Shown here piece by piece: positions 16,982 through 25,507 of a stretch of 64,000 nucleotides of DNA. Numbering within the stretch: the stretch's first letter is position 1; every line of letters begins with the position of its first letter. The notes under the pieces were generated by a model. That model worked only from the letters and a program-made list of their open reading frames with translations, had not been told where the DNA came from and did not search any database. The translations under genes were made by a program, and so were the position numbers. The stretch is from Klebsiella michiganensis (lineage in GTDB: Bacteria > Pseudomonadota > Gammaproteobacteria > Enterobacterales > Enterobacteriaceae), in contig CP011077.1 of the NCBI GenBank assembly GCA_000963575.1, positions 3,844,001 through 3,908,000 on the forward strand. Direction: 5' to 3'.

Positions 16982-17884
16982 ATGGATCCGAAACAGACAC
17001 GTCAGGGGATCTTACTTGCCCTGACGGCCTACTTTATCTGGGGTATCGCGCCGGTATATTTCAAACTGATTCACTACGTACCGGCGACAGAGATCCTGAC
17101 CCACCGCGTTATCTGGTCATTCTTCTTTATGCTGGCGCTGATCACCGTCTGCCGCCAATGGCCGCAGGTGAAACGCTCCTGCCAGAACCGTAAAAAGATC
17201 CTCGCGCTGGCGTTAAGCGCCGTGCTCATTGGCGGTAACTGGCTGCTTTATATCTGGGCGGTGAATAATCATCACATGCTGGAAGCCAGCCTGGGCTACT
17301 TCATTAACCCGTTAGTGAACGTGCTGCTGGGGATGCTCTTTTTGGGGGAACGCTTCCGGCGGATGCAGTGGTTCGCTGTGCTGCTGGCCTTCTGTGGCGT
17401 GCTGGTTCAGCTCTGGACTTTCGGCTCGCTGCCGATCATCGGCCTGGGCCTGGCCTTCAGCTTTGCTTTCTATGGCCTGATCCGTAAAAAGATTGCCGTA
17501 GATGCACAAACCGGGATGCTGTTCGAAACGCTGTGGCTACTGCCGATCGCGGGTATTTATCTGTTTGGCATCGCCGACAGCGCCACCAGCCATATGGGGA
17601 TGAACCCCTGGACGCTGAACCTGATGCTTATTGCCGCCGGGGTGATCACCACGGTGCCATTGCTTTGCTTCACAGCGGCCGCTACCCGCTTGCGCCTTTC
17701 AACGCTGGGCTTCTTCCAGTATCTGGGGCCAACGCTGATGTTCCTGCTGGCAGTGACGTTTTACGACGAAGTGGTCACCCAAGATAAGTTGATTACTTTT
17801 GGCTTTATCTGGGCGGCGCTGGGGCTGTTTATCGCCGATGCGATTTATACTCAGCGGCGCGCGCGAGTAACATCGCTGAAATAG
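16982..17884 (+). CDS. rarD: RarD, EamA-family permease
   Basis: Inner-membrane protein of the drug/metabolite transporter superfamily; the name comes from chloramphenicol-permease-like proteins, but the substrate is not known. It has 300 residues (E. coli 296) and ten predicted helices in two EamA repeats: TAYFIWGIAPVYFKL begins the first, and FTAAATRLRLSTLGFFQYLGPT lies in the second. The E. coli neighbours yigF and yigG are absent; the gene ends directly at the terminator shared with corA. Confidence 0.93.
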   Translation: MDPKQTRQGILLALTAYFIWGIAPVYFKLIHYVPATEILTHRVIWSFFFMLALITVCRQWPQVKRSCQNRKKILALALSAVLIGGNWLLYIWAVNNHHMLEASLGYFINPLVNVLLGMLFLGERFRRMQWFAVLLAFCGVLVQLWTFGSLPIIGLGLAFSFAFYGLIRKKIAVDAQTGMLFETLWLLPIAGIYLFGIADSATSHMGMNPWTLNLMLIAAGVITTVPLLCFTAAATRLRLSTLGFFQYLGPTLMFLLAVTFYDEVVTQDKLITFGFIWAALGLFIADAIYTQRRARVTSLK

Positions 17885-17889
17885 ACGTG

Positions 17890-17916
17890 AAAAAGGAGCC
17901 CTTAGGCTCCTTTTTC
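17890..17916. terminator. Bidirectional terminator between rarD and corA
   Basis: AAGGAGCC and GGCTCCTT arms with a CTTA loop, A run before and T run after, serving both convergent genes. Confidence 0.88.
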
Positions 17917-18867
17917 TTACAACCAGTTTTTACGCTTAAAGTAGAGATAGGGCGCCAGGCCGGCGAGCATCATAAAGATAATCGCGCCGGGGTAGCCAAA
18001 ACTCCACTTCAGCTCAGGCATAAACTCGAAGTTCATCCCGTAGCTGGATGCCACCAGCGTCGGCGGCAGGAAGACAACCGAGACCACCGAGAAGATCTTG
18101 ATGATACGGTTCTGTTCGATGTTGATAAAGCCCATCGCCGCCTGCATCAGGAAGTTCACCTTCTGGAACAAAGATTCGTTGTGCGGCAGCAGGGATTCGA
18201 TGTCTCGCAGGATTTCGCGGGCCTGTTCCAGCTGGCTGCCAGGTAAACGGGCTTTACGCACCAGGAAGTTCAGCGCTCGCTGGGTATCCATCAGGCACAG
18301 GCGAACCTTCCAGCCGATATCCTCCAGCTCCGCCAACGTTGAAAGCGCAGCATCGTATTCATCGCCCTGATGCCCTTCCATAATAACGCGGCTTAGCTGC
18401 TCCAGGTCGCTATAAATATTTTCGATTTCATCCGCCAGCTGTTCGATTTTGGTTTCAAACAGGTCCAGCAGCAGCTCCCATGCGTTGCCGTCCGCCATCG
18501 ACTGATTACGGGCGCGCATGCGGTAAAGACGAAACGCAGGCAGCTCACGTTCACGCAGCGTGTACAAACGGCCTTCACGAATGGTAAATGCAACCGTGCT
18601 GTTACCGGCGTGGTCATCTGCATCTTCAAAGAAGAAAAAGGAGTGGATGTGAAGCCCGTCTTCGTCCTCAAAAAAACGCGCGGACGCTTCGATGTCTTCC
18701 AGCTCTGGTCGGGTTGCCAGGCTTTGCCCAAGTTCCGTTTGCACACGCTCTCGCTCGCTCTCTTCGGGCTCAACGAGATCGACCCATACCGAATTGGCAA
18801 GGGTATCCGTCTCGTCCAGCTCAATGCGGGCAAGGCGATTATTTTCCAGTTGAAATGCGCTCAGCAT
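17917..18867 (-). CDS. corA: Magnesium/cobalt transporter CorA
   Basis: Homopentameric inner-membrane Mg2+ channel. The start at MLSAFQLENN gives 316 residues as in E. coli; five more codons upstream are open but not conserved. A cytosolic funnel covers about residues 1-245, then come two membrane helices with the signature YGMNF between them and a basic C-terminus (YFKRKNWL). Expressed from its own promoter through a leader of about 250 nt (separate entries), consistent with Mg2+-dependent leader control known for corA in Salmonella. Confidence 0.97.
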   Translation of the reverse strand: MLSAFQLENNRLARIELDETDTLANSVWVDLVEPEESERERVQTELGQSLATRPELEDIEASARFFEDEDGLHIHSFFFFEDADDHAGNSTVAFTIREGRLYTLRERELPAFRLYRMRARNQSMADGNAWELLLDLFETKIEQLADEIENIYSDLEQLSRVIMEGHQGDEYDAALSTLAELEDIGWKVRLCLMDTQRALNFLVRKARLPGSQLEQAREILRDIESLLPHNESLFQKVNFLMQAAMGFINIEQNRIIKIFSVVSVVFLPPTLVASSYGMNFEFMPELKWSFGYPGAIIFMMLAGLAPYLYFKRKNWL

Positions 18868-19115
18868 GACCGGGACTCCCAATGCAAAAAAAGATCAGGG
18901 ACAATTCGGTTGGCACACAAACAGAAACAACTGAGGTTTCAGACCATTAAACAGTCTGACTCAAGGGGCGACGGAATGAAAATACACGAGGTCGCTGACA
19001 ACCACGAAGGCTATCAGCATCAGAGGATAGCCTTAGAAGTTGTACCTGGATGACAGGTTATTGAGCCAGCATCTACTGGGTGTGTCCAAGGCGAGTGTCC
19101 TCTTAGCGTATTCGT
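18868..19115 (-). promoter_or_regulatory. corA 5' leader with stem-loops
   Basis: About 248 nt of untranslated leader follow the promoter at 19122-19150. It holds a perfect 9 bp inverted repeat (AAGGCTATC 19007-19015 with GATAGCCTT 19026-19034, 10 nt loop) and a 6 bp repeat TCAGAC/GTCTGA (18939-18944, 18954-18959). A 19-codon frame (ATG at 19020, stop at 18961) begins inside the first loop. In Salmonella the corA leader contains a short ORF, corL, and controls Rho-dependent termination; that parallel is inferred, not shown. The rest of 18868-19238 shows no gene, and E. coli yigE is missing. Confidence 0.55.
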
Positions 19116-19121
19116 GCGCGC

Positions 19122-19150
19122 ATGTTACGCCACCACTAATATGGCGTCAA
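19122..19150 (-). promoter_or_regulatory. Sigma-70 promoter of corA
   Basis: On the minus strand TTGACG, a 17 bp spacer, then TAACAT. The spacer itself contains an inverted repeat ACGCCA/TGGCGT. Initiation is expected near 19115. Confidence 0.7.
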
Positions 19151-19238
19151 CACGCAACGGGACACGGCTGAACAAGTTCATGCCAGTGACATATTAAGGG
19201 TAGCCCACCCGTGAAAAATTGTAATTAATTTCTGTGAC

Positions 19239-21401
19239 TTACACTGTTTCCAGACGCGCATAAGCGGCGACTAACCACTTTATTCCCTGCCCCTGAAACG
19301 CCACCTGCAGGCGGCTGTGCTCCCCGCTGCCTTCCAGATTCACGATGGTTCCTTCGCCGAACTTAGGATGACGTACGCGCTGCCCCAGGCTGAAGCCAGA
19401 ATCGTTCTGTGCGATAGGTGTGCCCATACGCTGATGGCTGACCGGCCGGCTAATACTTGCGCGCAGGCGAACCTCTTCCACGCAGTTTTCTGGCAGCTCA
19501 CCGATAAAGCGTGACGGGCGATGATAGGCTTCTTTGCCATACAGGCGGCGCGTTTCCGCATAGGTCAGCGTCAACTTTTGCATCGCCCGGGTCACCCCCA
19601 CGTATGCCAGACGGCGCTCTTCTTCCAGGCGCCCGCCTTCGTCGAGAGACATCTGGCTTGGGAACATGCCTTCTTCCATCCCCACGATAAACACCTGCGG
19701 GAACTCCAGGCCTTTTGCCGAGTGCAGCGTCATCAGCTGCACCGCATCCTGCCAGGTATCTGCCTGCCCTTCACCTGCTTCCAGCGCCGCATGCGAGAGA
19801 AACGCCTGCAGCGGCATCAAATCTTCGTCTTCGTCGTTGTAGCTGAACTGCCGCGTGGCCGTCACCAGTTCTTCTAAGTTTTCAATGCGGGTCTGGCCTT
19901 TCTCGCCTTTTTCCTGCTCATACATCATGAACAGCCCGGAATCTTTAATCACCCGATCGGTCTGGACGTGCAGCGGCATATCCGCCGTTTCATGGGCGAG
20001 GGCGTCAATCAACTCCATAAAGCGCTGAAGGGCCGACGCCGCACGACCGGCCAGCGCTTTTTCCTGCAGCAGCAGGCGGCAAGATTGCCACAGCGTTAGC
20101 TGCTGGTCGCGCGCGGTCTGGCGTACAACGTCGAGCGTGCGATCGCCTATCCCGCGGGTTGGCGTATTCACCACGCGTTCAAAGGCCGCATCATCATTGC
20201 GGTTGGCTATCAGGCGCAAATAGGAGAGTGCATCTTTGATTTCCTGGCGTTCGAAGAAGCGCATACCGCCGTAAATACGGTACGGCATACTGCCCTGCAG
20301 CAGCGCCTCTTCGAGCACGCGCGACTGGGCGTTGCTGCGATACAGAATGGCGCATTGTTCCAGCGCGCCGCCGTTTTCCTGCCAGGTTTTAATACGATTG
20401 ACCACGAAACGGGCTTCGTCCAGCTCGTTGAAGGCGCAGTAAATCGAGATTGGTTCGCCGTCGCTGCCGTCGGTCCACAGCTCTTTGCCGAGGCGGCCAG
20501 AGTTATTGGCGATCAGGGCGTTGGCCGCATTCAGAATGTTGTTCGTCGAGCGGTAGTTTTGCTCCAGGCGTATAGTTTGCGCCCCCGGGAAGTCGTTCAG
20601 GAAGCGCTGAATATTTTCCACCTGAGCCCCGCGCCAGCCGTAGATCGACTGGTCATCATCGCCCACGATCATCACTTTGCCGGTATCACCGGCCAGCAGG
20701 CGGATCCACGCATACTGAATGCTGTTGGTGTCCTGGAATTCGTCCACCAGGATGTTGGTGAAGCGTTCGCGGTAATGGTTCAGGATATGCGGCTTGTTCA
20801 GCCACAGTTCGTGGGCGCGCAGCAGAAGCTCGGCGAAGTCAACCAGCCCGGCGCGATCGCACGCCTCCTGATAGGCCTGGTATACCTTCTGCCAGGTTTG
20901 CTCCACCGGGTTACCGTAGCTTTCAACGTGATGCGGGCGCAGGCCTTCGTCTTTTTTGCCGTTGATGTACCACATCGCCTGGCGAGGCGGCCACTGCTTC
21001 TCGTCCAGGTTCATCGCTTTAATCAGGCGTTTCAGCAGGCGAAGCTGATCTTCGCTGTCGAGAATTTGAAAGTCCTGCGGCAGGTTGGCGTCCATATGGT
21101 GCGCACGCAACAGGCGGTGAGCCAGGCCGTGGAAGGTGCCAACCCACATGCCGCCCTGGCTGGTGCCCATCAGTTGACCAATACGGTGGCGCATTTCCGC
21201 CGCCGCTTTATTGGTAAAGGTCACCGCCATGATGGAGTATGGAGAGCAGTTTTCGACCGTCATCAACCACGCAATGCGATGCACAAGCACGCGAGTCTTA
21301 CCACTGCCCGCCCCGGCCAGCACCAGCATATTGCTGCGCGTGGCGGCAACCGCTTCGCGCTGTTTGTCGTTGAGGCTGTCGAGCAGGTAAGAAACGTCCA
21401 T
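19239..21401 (-). CDS. uvrD: DNA helicase II UvrD
   Basis: 3'-5' superfamily 1A helicase for nucleotide-excision and mismatch repair. The start at MDVSYLLDSLNDKQ gives 720 residues as in E. coli (a GTG two codons earlier is possible). Walker A is LAGAGSGKTR, box II is ILVDEFQDTN, and motif III is GDDDQSIYGWRGA. The C-terminal Tudor-like region (LGQRVRHPKFGEGTIVNLEGSGEHSRLQVAF) binds partners such as RNA polymerase. It lies 69 bp after yigB, and that gap holds a LexA box. Confidence 0.98.
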   Translation of the reverse strand: MDVSYLLDSLNDKQREAVAATRSNMLVLAGAGSGKTRVLVHRIAWLMTVENCSPYSIMAVTFTNKAAAEMRHRIGQLMGTSQGGMWVGTFHGLAHRLLRAHHMDANLPQDFQILDSEDQLRLLKRLIKAMNLDEKQWPPRQAMWYINGKKDEGLRPHHVESYGNPVEQTWQKVYQAYQEACDRAGLVDFAELLLRAHELWLNKPHILNHYRERFTNILVDEFQDTNSIQYAWIRLLAGDTGKVMIVGDDDQSIYGWRGAQVENIQRFLNDFPGAQTIRLEQNYRSTNNILNAANALIANNSGRLGKELWTDGSDGEPISIYCAFNELDEARFVVNRIKTWQENGGALEQCAILYRSNAQSRVLEEALLQGSMPYRIYGGMRFFERQEIKDALSYLRLIANRNDDAAFERVVNTPTRGIGDRTLDVVRQTARDQQLTLWQSCRLLLQEKALAGRAASALQRFMELIDALAHETADMPLHVQTDRVIKDSGLFMMYEQEKGEKGQTRIENLEELVTATRQFSYNDEDEDLMPLQAFLSHAALEAGEGQADTWQDAVQLMTLHSAKGLEFPQVFIVGMEEGMFPSQMSLDEGGRLEEERRLAYVGVTRAMQKLTLTYAETRRLYGKEAYHRPSRFIGELPENCVEEVRLRASISRPVSHQRMGTPIAQNDSGFSLGQRVRHPKFGEGTIVNLEGSGEHSRLQVAFQGQGIKWLVAAYARLETV

Positions 21402-21442
21402 TGGCACCGCCGAAAAAGAGAAAGAGTTGGCCCGGCCAACTA

Positions 21443-21458
21443 CTGGTGATTTGTACAG
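21443..21458 (-). promoter_or_regulatory. LexA (SOS) box upstream of uvrD
   Basis: CTG-N10-CAG palindrome, reading CTGTACAAATCACCAG on the minus strand, close to the E. coli uvrD box. It sits 42 bp before the uvrD start, so uvrD can be induced independently of the upstream dapF-xerC operon. Confidence 0.8.
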
Positions 21459-21470
21459 AGTTACTGTTGA

Positions 21471-22187
21471 TTATATCAGCGCGAGTAGGGATGCCAACCG
21501 CGAAATCTCCAGATGCGGCAATAAACGGCTGTCATCTATCCGCATCAGGTCGCCTTCACGCAGGTTAATCCAACAGGCCTGCATCCCGCAGCGCACTGCA
21601 CCGGCCACGTCAGTGGTCAGGTCATCGCCTACATGCAGGATTTGCTCCAGCGGCACACCTAAACGTTGCGCAGCGGTATGATACATATCGCTGAAGGGTT
21701 TAGCGCGCCCGTCCGGCCCGGCTCGCAGAATGAATTCGAAGTAGTTATCCAGCCCGAACAGGTGCGGCTCTGCGTTACCGTTGGTGATCGCCACCAGCGG
21801 CCATTTTTCAGCAAGCTTTGCCAGCGTGTCGTGCGTTTCCTGCGGGATATCGATACGGCTGCGCCATTTTGCGAAGTTTTCCATGGCCGCACTGGCACCG
21901 GTAAAGGCCTCTTCCGGGCTCAGGCCCGCATCCATCATTATCTGCTCCACGGCGCGACGACGCCATTCGGTGACGTCATGATAGATGTCCGGTTCTTTCA
22001 CCCGCAGCGCCTCACGGCTGCGGTGAAAATCCAGAGCGGTAAACGCGTTGAGCTTCGGATGATAGTTCTGCACAAAAGCCAGAGACTCCTGAGTGGTGCG
22101 CAGAATAACCGGATGGTTGTCATAAAGCGTATCGTCGAGATCGAACGTCAGAGCAGCAATTTGCCCGAGCGGGCGGTAAAAATGCAT
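21471..22187 (-). CDS. yigB: YigB, HAD family FMN phosphatase
   Basis: HAD phosphatase; E. coli YigB dephosphorylates FMN to riboflavin and affects persister formation. It has 238 residues as in E. coli. Motif I is TFDLDDTLYDN, motif II is AITNGN, and the C-terminal HVGDDLTTDVAGA supplies the acidic pair. The start ATG shares one base with the xerC stop (TAATG), indicating coupling. Confidence 0.94.
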   Translation of the reverse strand: MHFYRPLGQIAALTFDLDDTLYDNHPVILRTTQESLAFVQNYHPKLNAFTALDFHRSREALRVKEPDIYHDVTEWRRRAVEQIMMDAGLSPEEAFTGASAAMENFAKWRSRIDIPQETHDTLAKLAEKWPLVAITNGNAEPHLFGLDNYFEFILRAGPDGRAKPFSDMYHTAAQRLGVPLEQILHVGDDLTTDVAGAVRCGMQACWINLREGDLMRIDDSRLLPHLEISRLASLLALI

Positions 22188-23092
22188 TACGATTTCCCCC
22201 GTTTGGCGCGTGGATGCGCGGCATCATACACCGAGGCTAAATGTTGAAAGTCGAGGTGGGTATAGATTTGCGTAGTAGAGAGGTTGGCGTGCCCCAGCAA
22301 TTCCTGAACCGCGCGTAAATCGCCGCTGGACTCCAGCATGTGCGTGGCAAAAGAGTGGCGCAGTTTATGAGGATGTACATGGCTGCTTAGCCCTTGTTTG
22401 ATCCCCCATTCTCCAAACCGCTTTTGCACATTGCGGGCAGAGATTCGCTTTCCCGTCTTCGCCAGGAACAACGCATCGTCGTCCGGGCCAAAAAGCTCGC
22501 GCAAATCCAGCCAGTGCTCAACCCAGGTTACCGCACTCCGGCCAACCGGTACGCGGCGCTCTTTGCTGCCTTTTCCCATCACCCAGACCTCTCCGGTCGA
22601 AAGATCGATGTGGCCACAGTTCATGTTCACCAGCTCGGAAAGACGCAGGCCAGCGCCGTACATGACTTCGAGCATCGCGCGATCGCGCACCGCCAGCGGA
22701 TCGTTCAGATCGATATCCAGCAGGTGGTTTACATCATCAACTTCGATATTTTTGGGCAGGTGGCGGCCCGCTTTTGGCGTAGTAATACCTTTGGCCGGGT
22801 TCGCTTTTAGCTCTCCCTGACTGACCATCCAGTCGAAAAAGCTGCGCAAGGCCGAAAGTCTTAGCGCCAGGCTGGAAGCCTGCAGGCCAGCCCTGCGGCT
22901 GCGCACGGCCAATGAACGCACGGCCGCGGCATCGCATTGCTGCCAGCCGCTGAGCTTCATCTCTTCGGCAATGTGGATAATCGCCGTGAGCTGGCGCTGG
23001 TAGTTCAGGAGAGTAAGCGGGCTGAGCTGGCGCTCAACCTTCAGGTATCGCAGAAAGCCATCAACGTAAGATGTTAATGCGGAAGTGGTCAT
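22187..23092 (-). CDS. xerC: Tyrosine recombinase XerC
   Basis: Site-specific recombinase acting with XerD at dif to resolve chromosome dimers. It has 301 residues (E. coli 298). Catalytic residues by count are Arg150 (GLRLSEL), Lys174 (GKGSKER), His242 and Arg245 (PHKLRHSFATH), His268 (LGHANLSTTQ) and nucleophile Tyr277. The N-terminal SAM-like core-binding domain covers residues 1-90. It overlaps yigA by 4 bp (ATGA). This is the housekeeping copy in its usual operon, not an integrase. Confidence 0.98.
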   Translation of the reverse strand: MTTSALTSYVDGFLRYLKVERQLSPLTLLNYQRQLTAIIHIAEEMKLSGWQQCDAAAVRSLAVRSRRAGLQASSLALRLSALRSFFDWMVSQGELKANPAKGITTPKAGRHLPKNIEVDDVNHLLDIDLNDPLAVRDRAMLEVMYGAGLRLSELVNMNCGHIDLSTGEVWVMGKGSKERRVPVGRSAVTWVEHWLDLRELFGPDDDALFLAKTGKRISARNVQKRFGEWGIKQGLSSHVHPHKLRHSFATHMLESSGDLRAVQELLGHANLSTTQIYTHLDFQHLASVYDAAHPRAKRGKS

Positions 23093-23793
23093 GCCCGTTC
23101 AACCCAGCGCTCCAGCAAGTCAGGCAGCATCAGCGCCAGCTCGTGCAACAACTGAGTCCCCTGCCCCTGTTGGTAATGTTGCGGGTCGCGGCTGCTGAAC
23201 AGCAGGACTCCGAGATCGCCATCGCTGCCCATCAGCGACAGGGCAACGGAACCAATGGCTTTTGCCTGCGGCAAGACCAATAAAAGCTCCGGGCCATTAA
23301 GCGGGCCAAGATAGTGCTGGCTTTCGCCAAGACGCTGAATACGCAGCGGCTCGAAGGCCTGGCGGTTCAGCGCAAGATGAGTAAAGTCCGAGGGCGCGCC
23401 AATGCGCCAGCGGTCAGCAAACAGCCGGACATTCGCCCCGGCGAGGCCAATGTCCCTCGCCCAGCGATGCAGCCGGTTCAACATTTCCTGCAGGCTGGAA
23501 GCCGAAGCCAGGCGCCCCTGAAGCTTCAACAACCGATAGAACAGGCCTTCGTTAGCGCTCGCCTGCTCCATCAGCAGCGTCATGTTCTCTTCAAGGTGGT
23601 TAATGTGGTTACGGCTGCGGGCCATATGCCACTCCACCAGCGAAACGCTGCCACGCACTGGATGAGGAACCTGCATGCTCTCCACCTGGTGGGCATTGCG
23701 AATAAAGAAATCGGGATTGCGCTGTAAATACTCGGCAACCGCGACATCGTTAAGCTCAAGAAGGGCTTCTTGCTGTTCCTCGGCATTCTTCAT
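23089..23793 (-). CDS. yigA: DUF484 family protein YigA
   Basis: Conserved proteobacterial protein of unknown function, with 234 residues (E. coli 235). The fold is GAF-like: an N-terminal helical part (YLQRNPDFFIRNAHQVESM) with a coiled coil, then a sensor-like domain (about residues 90-225). It is always found between dapF and xerC; here it overlaps both by 4 bp (ATGA), so tight coupling suggests a role tied to xerC or dapF expression, but none is known. Confidence 0.92.
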   Translation of the reverse strand: MKNAEEQQEALLELNDVAVAEYLQRNPDFFIRNAHQVESMQVPHPVRGSVSLVEWHMARSRNHINHLEENMTLLMEQASANEGLFYRLLKLQGRLASASSLQEMLNRLHRWARDIGLAGANVRLFADRWRIGAPSDFTHLALNRQAFEPLRIQRLGESQHYLGPLNGPELLLVLPQAKAIGSVALSLMGSDGDLGVLLFSSRDPQHYQQGQGTQLLHELALMLPDLLERWVERA

Positions 23794-24614
23794 AGATGTA
23801 TAAATCCATCATAGACGTGGGCCGCCGGGCCGGTCATGTAAAGCGGTGATCCCGGCCCTTTCCAGGCGATATCAAGACGGCCGCCAGGCAGTTCAACACG
23901 TACCTGCTCCGCCAGTAATCCTTGCTGAATACCAACCGCTACTGCGCCACAGGCGCCACTGCCGCAGGCCTGGGTTTCCCCCGCGCCGCGTTCGTACACA
24001 CGCAGCCGGATGTGTTCGCGGCTGACAACCTGCATAAAGCCGATATTGGCACGTTCAGGGAAGCGTTCATGGCTTTCCATCACCGGCCCAAGGGTTTCCA
24101 CTGCCGCGGTTTCGATGTCATCAACCTGGATGACACAATGCGGGTTACCCATGGAAACCACGCCGCACATAATGGTTTGTTCGGCGGCACGCATAATATA
24201 GGTCTTTTCTGCTTTGTTTGCCCGGAACGGCACCTGGGAAGGTTCAAAGTTGGGTTCGCCCATATTGACGCGCACCATCTCATCTTCCGTGACGCTCAGT
24301 ACCATTCTGCCATTGGCAGTGCTGACGCGGATCTCACGCTTGTTGGTCAGCCCTTTCAGGCGTACAAAGCGGGCAAAACAGCGTGCGCCGTTACCACACT
24401 GGGAAACTTCGCTGCCGTCGGCGTTAAAGATCCGGTAATGGAAGTCGAGATCGGGATCGTACGGCGGCTCGACGATCAACAGCTGATCGAAGCCTACGCC
24501 GAGATGACGATCCGCGAGCCGACGGATCAGCTCCGGAGAGAAATAAACATTCTGCGTCACCGCGTCGACGACCATAAAGTCATTACCAAGGCCATGCATT
24601 TTAGAGAACTGCAT
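23790..24614 (-). CDS. dapF: Diaminopimelate epimerase
   Basis: PLP-independent interconversion of LL- and meso-diaminopimelate, for lysine and peptidoglycan. The start at MQFSKMHGLGNDF gives 274 residues as in E. coli, with GGAGCAGAAG directly upstream; four further codons are open. The two active-site cysteines are Cys73 (SQCGNGARC) and the second in TQACGSGACG, expected at 217. Confidence 0.98.
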   Translation of the reverse strand: MQFSKMHGLGNDFMVVDAVTQNVYFSPELIRRLADRHLGVGFDQLLIVEPPYDPDLDFHYRIFNADGSEVSQCGNGARCFARFVRLKGLTNKREIRVSTANGRMVLSVTEDEMVRVNMGEPNFEPSQVPFRANKAEKTYIMRAAEQTIMCGVVSMGNPHCVIQVDDIETAAVETLGPVMESHERFPERANIGFMQVVSREHIRLRVYERGAGETQACGSGACGAVAVGIQQGLLAEQVRVELPGGRLDIAWKGPGSPLYMTGPAAHVYDGFIHL

Positions 24615-24652
24615 CTTCTGCTCCATTTGCGCGGTTACAAAGCACGATTTAG

Positions 24653-24859
24653 CTAGTAAACAACCTGAGTCGGCGCATCATCAATGCCACGACTGTTACG
24701 GGCAGGCGCCGTCTGGACGGGTTGTTCAGGGGTTGCGCTATGCGTTGTTGGCGTCGCCTTTTTATCGGCCGGTGGGAAATAAAGAGGCCCCTTCAGGCCG
24801 CAGCCGGTGAGGCTAACAAGCGTCAGTGCCAAAGCGAGAGGGCAGAAAATCTTCTTCAT
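24653..24859 (-). CDS. lptM: LptM (YifL), outer-membrane lipoprotein assisting LptD maturation
   Basis: Small lipoprotein that joins the LptD-LptE translocon and promotes correct LptD disulfide formation. It has 68 residues: signal peptide with lipobox LTGC, lipidated Cys20, then the conserved GLKGPLYFPP and a low-complexity Thr/Ala/Gln tail. The start ATG overlaps the stop of an upstream Cys-rich frame (TAATG). It lies 38 bp before dapF. Confidence 0.93.
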   Translation of the reverse strand: MKKIFCPLALALTLVSLTGCGLKGPLYFPPADKKATPTTHSATPEQPVQTAPARNSRGIDDAPTQVVY

Positions 24860-25017
24860 TATCGGGTAGCCTGTGATTCACTATTCTGCCGTCTATCATC
24901 GCAGGTGAACCCTGAAAAGCAATACTCTTCGTCACCCAGGCCGTTGAAAATCGCCTTACCGCAAACCGGGCAAGAAAATAATCCCTGGTTTACGCTATTT
25001 AGGGGGCATTCATTCAG
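24859..25017 (-). CDS. Cys-rich short ORF coupled to lptM, no standard start codon
   Basis: An open frame ends in TAA overlapping the lptM ATG by one base (TAATG). It reads ...FSCPVCGKAIF...EEYCFSGFTCDD..., with four cysteines spaced like a small zinc ribbon, plus a fifth near the front. It is open from a stop just beyond 25070 but has no ATG, GTG or TTG; the first usable codon is CTG at 25017 after GGAAATTT, giving 52 residues. I do not recognise it for certain; E. coli has an annotated small gene at about this place (yzcX), which I cannot compare from memory. It could be a real CTG-initiated peptide or a decayed gene. Confidence 0.4.
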   Translation of the reverse strand: MNECPLNSVNQGLFSCPVCGKAIFNGLGDEEYCFSGFTCDDRRQNSESQATR

Positions 25018-25084
25018 AAATTTCCGGGTTCCGCCCCATAAGTATTCCTCTCTGACGCGGGTTGTCTTTTATAAGGTGACGCAG

Positions 25085-25444
25085 ATGAAACGGATTGGCA
25101 TTACGGGTCTTGAACGTGAAGCAATGCAGAATTTAATTGAGAGGGCCGCTCCCGGCAGATTTTCTACGCAGTTGGTGAGCGACATCGATGCAGCTAACTA
25201 CGTGAAGCGCGGCGAGCTTCATTACACGATTGGCGCATTTCAGTCGGGTATCGGCACCGCGCTCGCCGTTGCGGTAGCCGTGCTGGGCCCGGAAAAATGC
25301 TGCACGGTCGCACGCCCAGGCTGGCCGGCCAAAGAGGAACAAATCGCCCGCTGGGTGCGGGACGGAAAAGTCGCTTTCGGCATCGCCATTGAAAACGCCT
25401 CGGATGCTGTTCCTCTGCTGGTACACTACCTTGATGATGCCTGA
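25085..25444 (+). CDS. DUF2620 / YhfU-like protein, solitary copy
   Basis: 119 residues starting MKRIGITGLEREAMQ, with an AAGGTGA ribosome-binding site 7 nt upstream. It resembles E. coli YhfU (DUF2620), which sits in the yhf operon beside php (phosphotriesterase homologue): same length class, GLxRE start, a central GAFQSGIGTALAVAVAVLG and ARPGWPAKEEQIARWV. The function of the family is unknown. Here it stands alone before cyaY, with no php-like neighbours, a position where E. coli has no such gene. A frame open further upstream on the same strand is not supported by a start signal. Confidence 0.75.
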   Translation: MKRIGITGLEREAMQNLIERAAPGRFSTQLVSDIDAANYVKRGELHYTIGAFQSGIGTALAVAVAVLGPEKCCTVARPGWPAKEEQIARWVRDGKVAFGIAIENASDAVPLLVHYLDDA

Positions 25445-25507
25445 AGCGTAGTTCCTAATTCACGGCGATGCTCTTATACTGCCCTGAAATCTCAACAGGA
25501 AGCAGAC

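Noticed and set aside
20355..21449. 364-codon open frame antisense to uvrD
   Set aside because: Shadow of a conserved helicase gene; composition is that of a complement frame.
22187..23092. XerC as a sign of a mobile element near the duplicated tRNA
   Set aside because: It is the housekeeping recombinase in its normal operon, 10 kb away; no integrase or attachment repeats were seen.
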